Source: Tupaia tana
Taxonomy: Eukaryota > Chordata > Mammalia > Scandentia > Tupaiidae
Reading direction: 5' to 3'
DNA: 64,000 bases
Assembly: GCA_026018925.1 (NCBI GenBank)
Contig: JAKSZU010000011.1
Span: 42,956,141 to 43,020,140 of the forward strand
Below the pieces are notes generated by a model. It saw only the letters and a program-made list of their open reading frames with translations. It was not told the origin of the DNA and ran no database searches. Positions 30,912 to 43,151 of this stretch are shown piece after piece (the stretch's first letter is position 1; each line of letters begins with the position of its first letter). Position numbers and translations under genes: made by a program.

Positions 30912-33900
30912 TATTATTATTTTGACCAGAGAAAGAAAGAGAGGGCAAGTGAGAAAGCAAGTCACCAGGTCTGGGACTTGAACCACAGTTGGCCATGTGC
31001 AAGTCCAGCGCCTTAAATTCTACACCACTTGCCAGCCCTCAGGGGCTTTTACTTTTTGTGTCAGAAGATATTGATCTTGTTTGCATTTTTAAAAAATTAC
31101 CTTGATAATTAAAAAAAAAAAAGAAAAGAAAATGCACGGCCAGCAGGTGGCATGGTGGTTAAAGTGCTGGACACATCCACATGGCTGACCACAGTTCGAG
31201 TCCCAGACCTGGTGGCTTGCTTTCTTTCCCTCTCTCTCTCTTTCCCCCCCTCTCTCTTTCTCTCTCTCTCCCTCTCTCTCTCTGGGTGTGGGTGTGTGTG
31301 TCCCTCTCTGGTCAAATTAAAATAAATGAATGAATAAATAAAGTTAAAAGAAATAATTCTTTAAAAAAAAAAAAGAATGGAAAATGCATTTAAAGTTTTG
31401 AGATGCCTTCCCAGAGTTCTTGCATATCCTGGATTCCTGGATGCGGGTGCATGGGGATTTGGTATATAAAACAGGAAGGGAAAGAGACGCATGCACTCAT
31501 AGGTAACTGTGGGGATCAATGGGGTCGGGGGAGCAGGATGCAAGCAGCTGGGGGCGAGTCAGGGAGGGGAGCAGCATGAGTGGGGATAGACTGAAGCCAG
31601 ACCAGGCCAAGGCCAGGGTGACCCTCTTCCCTCGCACCCTGGGCAGTGGATGTGAGTGAGGATGAGCTCGGTTTGAGGCCGAGTTGAAGGGAGTGTGTGT
31701 TTTCAGGGCAAAGCCCTCGCTGCGGGCACACGTCCCCTCTCACCTCTTGAAGGCAATGTAGGCCACGAGGCCCACCACCACAGCAGCCAGGATGGAGCAG
31801 TACACAGGGATGAGGTTGTCCGTGGTGCCTCGAGTCACTACGGGCTGGGAGCTGCCCATCACTGTGGTCACCACATTGGCCACTGTGCTGGCTAGGAGGT
31901 CTTGTTCTGGGGGCCCCTCAGGTTCTTGGGTGCTGGGGGCTGTGTTGTCTGAGTCTTCCGAGGGTGTGGACCGTGTAATCCAACGGCCAGGGATCTCTGG
32001 AAGAGAGGGCCACAGGAGTGAAGGCCCACAGCCCCCAACTGCTCCCTTATGTTCTGGCCCCCTCCAGTACTTCGCCCCAGCCACCAGCCCTGCCTCGGGT
32101 GCTCACGTGCCCAGCTGTTATGCACAGGCATGGGGCAGGGGATGTGGACATGATGTCGCAATGACCAAGAGGAGCTGTGGCCTGAGTCAGGAGGTCTGGT
32201 CCCTTCAGCTCCGTTACCAACGTGCTGAGTAACGCCGAGCCAATCCCTCGTCTCTCAGGACCTCAATTTCCCCACCTATAGAATGGGGATATTGAGAGAG
32301 ATGGTATCTAAGCTCCCTTCCATCTTGGCATGTAGTTCTAAAATTCTATGCTGCTCCCATGGGTACCCAGAAGCCTGGCATAGGGGCAGACACACAAAGA
32401 CTGAGCCATGGGAAAGCCATGGGCTGGACTCACGCAGGAAACATCACACCTCTCTGGTCACCCCGATGACCCTCATCACCCTAAGGAAGGATGAGGACAC
32501 TCAGATCTGGTCAGAGCACCATTTACCCGGCACCACCTCCCTGGGAGCTGGCACCACTCAGACCCTCTTTCCTGTCTCTGACGTCCCAGGCTCTAGGCTT
32601 GGGCGGGGGGGTGGGGGGACGACTGGCTCGTCTCCCCTGAGCCAGTCCTTGGATGGTGGCCAGCCTCTGTTTCCTGCCCTGCCTGCCCCCACACAGCCTG
32701 GCCTTGCCACCCAGAGAAGACAGTGTCAGGATGCCCAAACCCTTGGGCAGGAAGCAGACTGCTGGCAAGAGAACACCTAGAAGCAGGTACTGCCCCCTGC
32801 CTCACAGGAGGGAGATCAGGCCTTGCCACCCACCCAGGCTAGGCTCTGCCAGCTTCCCTGGCAGGGGTCTCAGCACCTCCTGGCACCAGTGGGTGGGATT
32901 TTCCATTCTACCTCCAGCCAGGGGCAGTGCTCGGGGGTGTGGGCTCTGGATAACCTGGGGGGTGCTTGTCTGGGCAAATGGGCCTGCCCCATCCATCCTC
33001 ACTTCCCACGCCTGGGGCAGGGAGAGAAAGCACACAGGACATGCCAATGGGGTGAAGGGGAGGGCACCAGCTCTGCCCCACCCAGCCCCGTTTGCCCACC
33101 CAAGTAGGAGCTGAAGCTGCCCACAGGTCTTCTGGGCCTCCTGGGCTCAAGAAAAATATTCTTCAAAGACCCCTATTTTCAGCACCTTCTGTGGGGTAAG
33201 GCCCCCCAGATGTGAATCTGGAATCCATCTGGCTGGCAGTGAGAAGGGGGGTGCCATCAGCGACCTCATCCCATCCCTCTTCCCTCTCAGTTCTGGGAGG
33301 GAGTAAGGTGGGCAGTGGAAGAGACAGCCCTGTCTTCAGGGTAGCCCCAGACAGGGTACTGAACTGGGAAGGGTCCTCTCAGGGGACTGAATAAGCTGGG
33401 ACAGCCCGAGTCCCAAGGTTGCAAGTACAGCTCAGCCTAGGCAGAGCCCACTCAGAGCCCGGGGCTGTGTGCGTGGGGAGGAGGGGCATGAATCAGGCCA
33501 TGGCAGCCTTGAGCAGAGTGGGTTAGGGCTAAGAGGGCACAGGGACAGCGACCGGCTGGTGAAGACAGCGCCGACTGTTCCGGGCGGGCGCTACCCCTGA
33601 TCTCTCCGATCCCCTCTGATGGGGGCAGGGGATGAGATCCAGATGTGGCCCTGTCCACCCACATTCCAACCCGATAAGCCCTTGGCAGGTCCTGACAGCC
33701 GCTTCCGGAATGGGAGTTGTCAGAGTGGGGGTGGGGTGGAAGGAGGGACCAGGTTGCCCTCCTAAACCTGAATTTCCCTGGGGCAAGGGGGGAGGGCCCT
33801 TCTGCCCCAGGGCGGCTGAGTCACCAGGCTGACACCTGAAATGTATACGCAGGAAAGTAGGGTACACCTGGGTGGGGGCAGCCAGAGAATCAAATTCCAT

Positions 33901-36900
33901 TTCCTGAGAGGGTCTGACTGACCTAAGAGCAGACTCTAACCCTTCAGAGGCTGAAATGGAAAGGGAAATGCGGGCAGGGATTAACACACCTCTGGGGGCA
34001 CCTGGGAAAGTGGGGTGGTATCTGGGAGGAATCTGTGAACGCCCCAAAAGGCAGAGCCTCCCCCTCCCCCAGCTCCACCTTTCTGTGCTCACATCACGCC
34101 CCTGACTAAGTGCCCCCACGGGCTGGTCCGGGCTTGCCCACGGAACCAAGCTGCCTGGCTGCTGCCTGGCTGCTGGAGCTGTCCCTGCTCTGCCTGGCGC
34201 CTGATGCCACTTGCCTGTCTCCTGGCCCAGGGCAACTGCCACCGGAACTACCACATTCAGCACCCCACTCCTTCTCCACCCCCTTTCCAAAGCAGGAAGC
34301 TCCAGATACAACCTGGCCTGAGCCCAGCTTAACAGCCCCCTCCACTCTGAGCTCCTGAGCCTGAGACCAGGAGACTCGGGAGGCAGGCTGGGTGTCGGAG
34401 GCCCTGTCAGACCGGAGGCTCCCTGTGTGCAGGGGTCTCTCTCCCCACTCTGACTGGGGCTGCCTGAAGGCAGAGGCTGGGCTGCCTCTACCTAATGGGA
34501 GCTCCCTGGACCTGCGGACTAAATGCTCAGCCCGTGTCTCCTTCATCAGACTGGGGCCAAGGCGGTCTCCCTCCTGTCCCACCAGGGGCTCCCTGCAGGA
34601 GGCGCTGTGTTGCCTGCTTGGCATGAGGGTAATCTGTTGGGTCTCAAAGGGAAAACCCCCTGAGGGTGCCTGGCCACAGGGTGATGGACAGAACGCGAAG
34701 GCATTGCCAACCTCTCCCTGCGGCGGAGACGCCCACCCATCTTTCACCAGATGAATATCACCAGCCAGAGACTGGAATGGCTTCCCAGGCAGCTACGGTG
34801 CTTCCTTCTCCCATCCTGGGAACTGCCCCATCACCCTGGGGCCTATGCCTGGCTAAGGGGGCCACACCCGGCTCCCCTGTCCAGCAAGAGCTGAGAGCCT
34901 TCCGTGTATGCCCTGCCTGGTCCTTGGTTCTGAGCCCCAGGCCTGCTGTGCCCCTTCTTCCTCTGCCACAGAACCCTCTTCCCCACCTCCTCAGTACCCC
35001 TGCATCCAGTCCCCTCCATTGAACTGCGACAGTGACCGTCCACCCCTCCCCTCCCCCAGCTACAAGTCAGTGGGCTAGCCACCTTCCTCAACCCACACAT
35101 CCCTGGTAACCACTGGACTAGTGGGCTGAGGGCCAGAGGTAGGAGTGACCTCAGAGAGTGACAGGGTGTCTTCCATTTCTGGTCCCAGAGCCGTAAACCA
35201 CCAGGGACCTAGCCAGGCCTCTGAACCAAAGGGTGCCAACTCCTAAGGGGCCTCCAGGAACAAACGTCTGCTCTGCGCTCTGGTGGCCATAGCCACCTTG
35301 GAGCTGCTTATCTGTCGCCAATCAAACCGCTTTACGACATATAACTGCGGCCCAGGAAGAAGAGAACTTGTGCTTTGGCAAATACTTATCGGGGTGACAC
35401 TCGTGAAAGGGGTCCTTCGGTGAGATCGGATCGGAACCTCGAGTAATCCAGGAGGACGGAGGCCCAGGGCGGTGCTGGCTCAAGGTCGCGGCTGCCGCGA
35501 GCCCTTCTCGACCCCCAGAGGGCGCCCCTCCTCACCTTCGCACTCGGCGTCCGCCCAGCGCGAGCACTCGCGCAGCAGGCGCTCGGTGTCCTCGCACACC
35601 GTGCAGGGCAGGCACGGGTCCACGTGGTTGGCCTCGTCGGAGTACGTGCCGTCGGGGCACTCCTCGCACACGGTGTTCTGCTTGTCCTGGCACGAGAACA
35701 CGAGGCCCGAGCCCGCCTCGCACACGCGGCACGCCTCGCAGCGGCCGGTCGTCTCGTTCTGGTAGTAGCCGTAGGCGCAGCGGCACACGGCGTCGTCGGC
35801 CTCCACGCAAGGCGCTGACATGCTCTGCAGGCCCACGCACTCGGTGCACGGCTTGCACGGCTCTGTGGCGCTCACCACGTCGGAGAATGTGACGCCTGTA
35901 GGCAGAGGGGCGGGCGGGGAAGCAGCCGGCACACGGAATTTAGTCACCTGCGCTTTGGGCACTGGGGACACAGCGGTCGGAGTTCCTCCCTTCCCCGTGG
36001 CCTGGCTGGGCGGGGACCATCTCATTTAGCCACGCCCCTTTCCCCTAGGTTCCTCTTTTCCAGCCGGTGAGATCCTGTCGCAGCCAACGTGAAAGGGGGA
36101 AGAGGGCAGGGGACCAGGAGCCCCATCCTCCAGGCCCCAGACGCACCGGCCCTGAGAGTTCATCGGATAAGCCAGCTGGTGCCGGTAAATTTCTTGGCAA
36201 ATTCTCTTAGAGGGTTCCCAGCCCTGTACCTTGTTCCCAGCATAATTAAGGAATAATCTGAGCGTGGTTGCCACCCAGCCCTCCCCGCAGGCCAGAGCTG
36301 GGCTGTGAACCCAGTCCAGGCAGGCAGCCTTCCGCTAGGGAGCCTCCCCTTCAGCAACCCTTCGGTTGCTCTCCAGGCAGGTGGTGGGTCAGGTGCGGCC
36401 AGAATGGGAGTGATGAGGGTTAAAAAGAACTTCCCACCCATGGCGCTACCCCACGCTGCTGAAGGGCTTGGCTCTTGAGGGTGGGGCGAACTCTGGGCAA
36501 GAGGGTTCAGGCACAGCTAGAAAGCTGGAAGGACCTGCATCTACAGCCCTCTGCCCTTCAGTAGTATAAAGGGGAGATTTCCAAACTCATTCTTAGCTCA
36601 TGCTTTTTTTTTTTTTTAAAGAATTGTTTATTAAATTTTATGTATTATTTTGGTTTTAATTTGCTGTAGGGCACATGTGCTCACCAGAGAGACAGAGAGG
36701 AGTAGAGAGAGAGAAAGTGAGAAAGTGAGCTGCCAAGTGCAGGACTCAAACCAGGGTCAGCCATGTGGGAGTCCAGCGCTTTAACCACCACTTTCTTAAT
36801 TAATGGATGTGAATTCCAGAATAAGGGGAGGAAGGTAGGGGTGCCAGGGTCCGAGTTTCCTTGTGCGGGGAGGAGGGAGGTTCAGAGCCAGATCCTTCTT

Positions 36901-37355
36901 CACCCCGTCCAGCCCAGATGGAGAACGCTGCCCATCTGAATCCAAATCCAGGTGGACCTGGCCTTGCTCCAGGGCAGGAGGAGCATGGACCTGGGAAGGA
37001 GCACCAGAGAAGAAGAAACTGTTCTGAATGTGGAAGCCGAAGCATAACGTCTAGAGGGACATGGAAGGGAAACTGAGGCCTGCCGTGCCGTGCCATTCTT
37101 CTCTAAAGAAATCAATAGCCCGGACCAGCAGGTGACATGATGCTTAAGGCGCTGGACTCCCACATGGTTGGCCACAGGTCCTGGACCTGGCAGCTTGAAA
37201 CTCATGCCGGGTCTATGTGCGTGCATGCCCAGAATCCCAGGAGGAGAGTAGAGAAGGAATTGCTGCATGGCCTTCCCTCTTGGGGTAGTGATTTTTCTCC
37301 TTTTCTCTGGCAAGTACATGTGCCCTTATAGCAAAATTCTCCCTCTCTCTCTCAA

Positions 37356-37389
<34 letters not shown>

Positions 37390-40300
37390 TCAAGAGACAA
37401 GATGAAGTCCAGGGCCTTGATCTGTGGGGACAGAGAGGGGACGAACAAGGCAAAGGCAGAGAAAAGTACAAGGGGACAAATGTGGAGGCAGGACAGGGAA
37501 GAAAAGACCCCGGAGAAGGACCTGGAGGGAGACTTGGATCTCAGATCAGTTCTGAGAGATGGACCCTGTGTTTCTCTTCCTAGGGAACAGAAGGATCTGC
37601 ACTCAAGACCTCACTTCCATCACTTAGTGGTGTGATTCTGGGTGTTTTACTTAAATTTCTGAGTTCTTTTTCCTTTCTCTTTAAAACAGGAATAATACCT
37701 CCACTCAGAGGGTTGTGGTGAGGAATAAATGAAATTGAGCCATAAAGCACTTGACCCAGCCTATAAAGGCTGGGCCCCATGGGGTGGGCAGTGACACGTG
37801 CAGTGAGCTTCGGTGACAGGGACACAGACAGTAGAAAGGACTTCCGAACATAAACAGCTGAGGCAGAGTGTCCGATCTATACACACAAGAGGGTCCTCTC
37901 TGGCTGGCATATGGTGGGGGTGGGTCTAGTCACACTGGAGGGGAAGAGGAAAGCTCTGCTCATGGGAAAACTCAGAAAATTAGCAGAAAACTCCTGGGAG
38001 AGGGTTTTAGGTGGTGTGAAAAATGTGGTCTTTTTTGGCAGAGAATGAAGGCAGGAGCTTAATAGGTTTCCTTGTGGAAACATTTTGAGGATAGAGGGAA
38101 AGTCCGCTGGGGTCTCCATCCCATAAAGTGGGCTTGTAAAGGCAGCCTGTTAACGCAGCTGGAGGCGGGGAGGGGAAGGGAGGAAGTGGGAAGGAAGGTT
38201 CCTCCAGCCACCTCAGAGCTGCTCCTGCTCCTGTCTCCCCTCCCCATCCATAAGACTCAAACTTCCCTCTCTTGGGCTACTCCGTCCCACCTCTGGTGAA
38301 GACCTTTTGACAGAAAGGTGAAGGGTCCTGCCCTGGGAGATGTAGGGCCAGTGAGGAGAGTCCTGAGCTGGAGTCTAGGAAATGAGAGAGGCAGAGCTTG
38401 GAAGCTCCAGCATGGCTGATGGCTGACCAAGCTGCCTTGGCACGGAAACCCTATTAGGCCAGGGCCAGAGAAGGTTGCCAGATGGCAAAGGCATTATAGA
38501 ATGTCCAGCCTTTCCACCCAGGCCCAGGCAACCCTCTGCTGGGGCATGGGGTTATAGCAGCAGTCTCCAACCTTTTTGGCGCCAGGGACTGGTTTTGTGG
38601 AAGACAATTTTTCCACAGACTTGGGGTAGGGGTTCAGGATGATTCAAGCACATTACATTTATTGTGCACTTTATTTCTATTATTATTACATTGTAATATA
38701 TAATGAAATAATTACACAACTCACCATAATACGGTATGTGCAGCCACTCCCCAGCGCTAGCATCACTACCTCAGCTCCACCTCAGATCATCAGGCATTAG
38801 ATTCTCCTAAGAAGCACACAGCCTAGATCCCTGGCATGTGCAGTTCACAGTAGGGTTTGGACTGCTATGAGAGTCTAACGCTGCTGCATATCTGACAGGA
38901 GGTGGAGCTTAGGTGGTGACAGGAGTGACAGGGAGTAATGGGGAGTGGCTGTAAATACAGATGAAGCTTAGTTTTCTTGCTTGCCTGCCACTCACCTGCT
39001 GTGTAGCCTGATTCCTAATAGACCATGAGGACCAGTACTGGTCCATGGCCCAGGGGTTGGGGAACCTGTGGGTTACAGGATCCACAAGCGTGGAGATGAG
39101 AAAAGTGTGTCTAAAGGACCAACTGGGGCATGGGACATGCAGAGATAAGACTAGGTGGGCAGGTGGCTCAGAGTTCCCAGACCTGTACCCTTGTTCCTAG
39201 TGGGATTAAAGAATAATCTGAAAATGGTTCCCACCAGCCCTTCGGGCGGACATTGTTTCAGAAAAAGGGCACTGAGCCATGGTCTGAAGGTAGCAACTGA
39301 GAACTGGGGTATTCTGCAGAGATGGAAACTCCTGACTCAGAAACACATAGAATACTACCCTGACCAGAACAAGGCTGAGGCCAGGGGCCCAGATGCCTCA
39401 GTCATCCACCAGCCTTGGAAGATGGGGCTCTCTCACCTCCCAAAGGCATCCCAAGCAAGGATGGCCACGGCCTCATCTCACTCCCTCCACCCCAGCTCAC
39501 CCTATAGTAAGGGTATCTTACAGTGTTCCACTCCCTCCCTGCTGCCTCTAGAAACCTTGCTTCCTTGGTCAAAGCTGGAGAACAGTTGGCCTGGGGGCAG
39601 GGATAGCCACACCCTCCGGATCCCCCAAGGTCAGTCTCCAGGGCAGCCAGGATTTGATCTTCCCTCCCCTCCCCCCCAGCACACTGGGTAGGCGGCAGCC
39701 ATTGATTTTGCAGTGCGGATGGTATTTTTAGCTGGTCTTAGCATCAGCTATTCCTCCCTGCCTGTCCATACTCTTCCACCAACCTCTTTGCTTGGGGGCT
39801 GGGAAGGGGCACCCCCTGGGGATCCCCCATTAGGCCCCCCTCCTCCCTCTGCATACTTCCCTAATCTATTCTAGGCTTCTCTGCCTCTTATACTGGGTCA
39901 GACCCACTTCTGGTGAGCAGGGGACCCTGAGGAGGCAGAGCACTTATGAGGCCTCTACTGGGCATGCTCCCAGCCACTCCCCCCCCCCCCCCCTTTCCCC
40001 TTCCTTCCATTCCATTCTCCTTCCTGCCCGCCACCCAGTACTCACTATCCAGGCAGGGCTCACACACTGTCTGGTTGGCTCCACAAGGCTGGGCCACGCC
40101 TTCGCCCAGGTTGCAGGCTTTGCAGCACTCGCCGCTGTGGGTGTACAGGTCCGTTGGGCATGGCTCCTTGGCACCTCCAAGGGACAGCTGAGTTGGGGAA
40201 GATCAGAGGGTCAGGCTGGCAAAAGAGGGGGGATGTCTTCAGAGGGATCAAACACCGCCTCCTAATGCTTCTATTGGAACCACCTGGGTTGGGATGAGCT

Positions 40301-43115
40301 CACCAGGGAGGCAGCAGGCACATCAAAGCTGGGGAAGAAAGCCAAGGGGGAACACTGGCCCCTGCAGGCTGTAGGGGAATGAGGTCAGAGCCTGGGTGCT
40401 AACTTTCTGCAAAGTTCGTCTTGGGGTTCCAGCAACTCCTGGGATCCTGAGGATACAGCACTTGGGGAAGACAGCCTGAGGTCCAGCAGGGGGCCATGGA
40501 GGGCTGACGGGTTGCAGCCTGCACAGGGCTTCCACACCACCACCCCAGCTTCGCACCTGCAGGGCCGCATTTACCCAGTGCAGCCTTTGTTAACAAGGTT
40601 AGCTGGGCCCCACTCCATGTCCTTAATTCTACATATTAGATCTCAAGTGGATGGTGTTTGTGCCCAAGAGCAGAAGGCAGGGGCTGGAGCCTTGGGTTCG
40701 AATCCTGACTCTGCACTGGAAGTTCTGGCCCCGCCTCCCCTCTCTGAGTCCTCGTGTCTCCACACAGATGGAGACGGCGACAGCTCGGTGCCAGGGCAAA
40801 GAACCAGCTAGTTGGCAAGAGTCTGGCGCCAAGTCGGGAGATAGGGATGCCTGTTATCAGCCATGAGGCAGTAGCTGCTCTCACCACCCAGCAGTCCTGC
40901 CCCGCCGGGATTTGATTTCCAGTCACCAGCCCTCCTACTCCCTCCCCCCATGCGGCCTCTGGGAGCAGCGCTGGAACCAGGGGAAAGGGGTCAGATTCCT
41001 GCCACTGAAGCATCTTTGCTCGTGGATGGAAAGATTTAGCGCCAGATTCCCTAGAGGGAGGGGCTGTTGGAGGCTTGCTTTAGATTTCTGTTCCTTAAAA
41101 ACAGAGCTTAATGTCTAATAAAACTCCAAAGCCTGCTTTGCTGGCTGCAGAGCGTACAGCCCTCATTTGATGCTGAGCAGTGTGGGCTCTCGGGCCATGG
41201 AAGCAGAGGGGAGCTTTACAAGGTCGTTCGGGGCATTCCTCTGCTCCCAGCTCATGGCCAAGGCACTCTTCCCTCCGGTTTTGAAATTATTCCATCAGGG
41301 TTAGATAGGTCGGATGGGCAGCTTAGAGCAACCCAAGAGGCAGCCTTTGGTCCCCTTGAGGATGGCGGGGAGGGTGCAGGCAGCAGAGAAGGGGGAACTT
41401 GGGTGTTGCCACCATCTCCTCCCAGGGGGCAGCAGCGTACAGTGCTGGAAACATCTGCTGGCCAGGAGCTTGGTGGTGTGTGGGGATACAGATGCAGGCT
41501 TTCCCCCAGGAGGTGAGATTCCAGAAGGGTCTGTTCTGATTCTTTTCATCCTTTTGGGCTCTGCTTAAATGTAACTTCCTCAAGGAAGTGGTCCTGTTTC
41601 TCAGTTCCTCCCAGGGTAGGCAATGCTGTTACACATCCCACCCCTCCATCCCCCACACCCCCCCTCACCGCTGAGCTGGAGTTCCCCCTGTTCCTGTCCA
41701 GTCTGATACTTGCCAGACTCCCTCACAAGACTGCCGGCATGGTTACCCCAGTGCCCAGCACAAAACTTGGCACACAGTAGGGACCCAATGCATATAGTTA
41801 CGGGATTTAAGAACATGACCATATGATATGGCCTCAGTTAACTAGGACTCTGGGAGAAAGACTCTTCTGGATGGCTGCTGGGGTCAGCTGGGATCCAATT
41901 TCAGCATAGTGGCTGCCCCTTCCTATGTCCCTGGAACACACCATCCTGGGCGGCCCTTGACTCGGTATTTACACCAGAGATGATTCTGGGCTGCAAATGC
42001 AGCAAAGCCCTTGTGTTCTTTATCCCAAATTACCACACTGTTGCCTTTTTGAGTTCTCCTGTCAGCTCTTTTATAGTTTTTCTATCTCCTACCTTCCTGT
42101 CAAGGTATCGGCTGTCACTTCTCCCAGCTCCCAGGAGTGTGGCCTGAAACAGCCCCTCCCCACTCACTCCCATGTATTGGGTCTCATTGGAGCTTTAGAA
42201 AGTATGTAAGGAGCCTTGGTGGAAAGGTGTGTAAGGAGGATCTGAACCAGGGGTGGGCAATTCTCTGCGTAAAGCGCCTCCCTCCCCCCGCAGTCTGAGC
42301 CCAGGCTCATCGTTTAGGGGCGGAGTGATCAGGATGGATGTTGAATTCCTCTGTGCCTCAGTTTCCTCATTAGTACGTCATCATGACAGCAACTCCGTTC
42401 TAGGGTTGCTGTGAGTAGCAGATGGGTGAGTGAGGTGTTTGTACACTCTGGGACCCCTCTTTTCCCTTTGAGGCTCCTAGCTGCCTTTCAGTTAGTGGAG
42501 GTTAGTGGAAACCTGGGCTCCAGAGAGCTGAGGGGTTCTGTCTGGTGGCCCTGGTGGTGTGGCCACATGGTACCAGGAAGCGTGCTCTCTCTGCTGCAAC
42601 CCTCTGTCCTCCCTCTTCTCTCAAGACTTGGCTCTTGGAGGCAGGACCCCATCATCAGTAACCATGTTTCCTGTGCTGCTCTTCTGTTCCTTCTGTCATC
42701 AAATCTTTGGTCTGCCACTTAACAGGATGCTACTTCGGGTAAATGACTTCATCCCCCTAACCTTCAGTCTCCCCACCTGAAACTCTGAGTTGGTCACATC
42801 TACTGCACGCACAGGGCACTTGTGAGAAGCAAAGGAAATAATTGGTGCAGATGTGCCTGGTGTATACTCGTTCAATAAATGCTAGTTCTCAAAGGAGACT
42901 CTTGTCTGGGGAGAGAATGGGCTGTTGATCCCCAGGCAGGAGGAAGCGGGGGGCAGGAAGAGGTGACTAGAGTTCAGGCTACTTACTCCAAAATCAGATC
43001 CAACATGGTCAATTTATGAAAATGACAGATGTGTTTGCCAGAAATGGGTATCTGTTATACTTTTCATTTCAAACTTGATGGAATGATTTCATCCCATTCC
43101 CAAGAATGTTTGCGA

Positions 43116-43151
<36 letters not shown>

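Larger units (their letters stand above)
29953..31743 (-). other. NGFR: NGFR intron 4
   Basis: 1.79 kb, GT-AG. It holds three SINEs (30620-30842, 30852-31040, 31138-31370), a stretch of unique AT-rich sequence at 30100-30600, and an ATT/ATC trinucleotide run at about 30880-30920. Confidence 0.85.
35896..40045 (-). other. NGFR: NGFR intron 2
   Basis: 4.15 kb, GT-AG. It contains SINEs at 36606-36795 and 37121-37390, a MIR relic at about 37590-37770, the hAT-like element 38558-39070, and a run of 15 C (15 G in the sense strand) at 39979-39993, close to the exon 2 donor. Confidence 0.85.

Noticed and set aside
33529..34311. 260-codon minus-strand frame in NGFR intron 3
   Set aside because: Lies wholly in an intron, is unrelated to NGFR sequence and has no recognisable domain; chance frame in GC-rich DNA.
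35532..35858. 108-codon frame overlapping NGFR exon 3 on the same strand
   Set aside because: Out-of-frame shadow of the CpG-rich exon; the cysteine-repeat frame is the real one.
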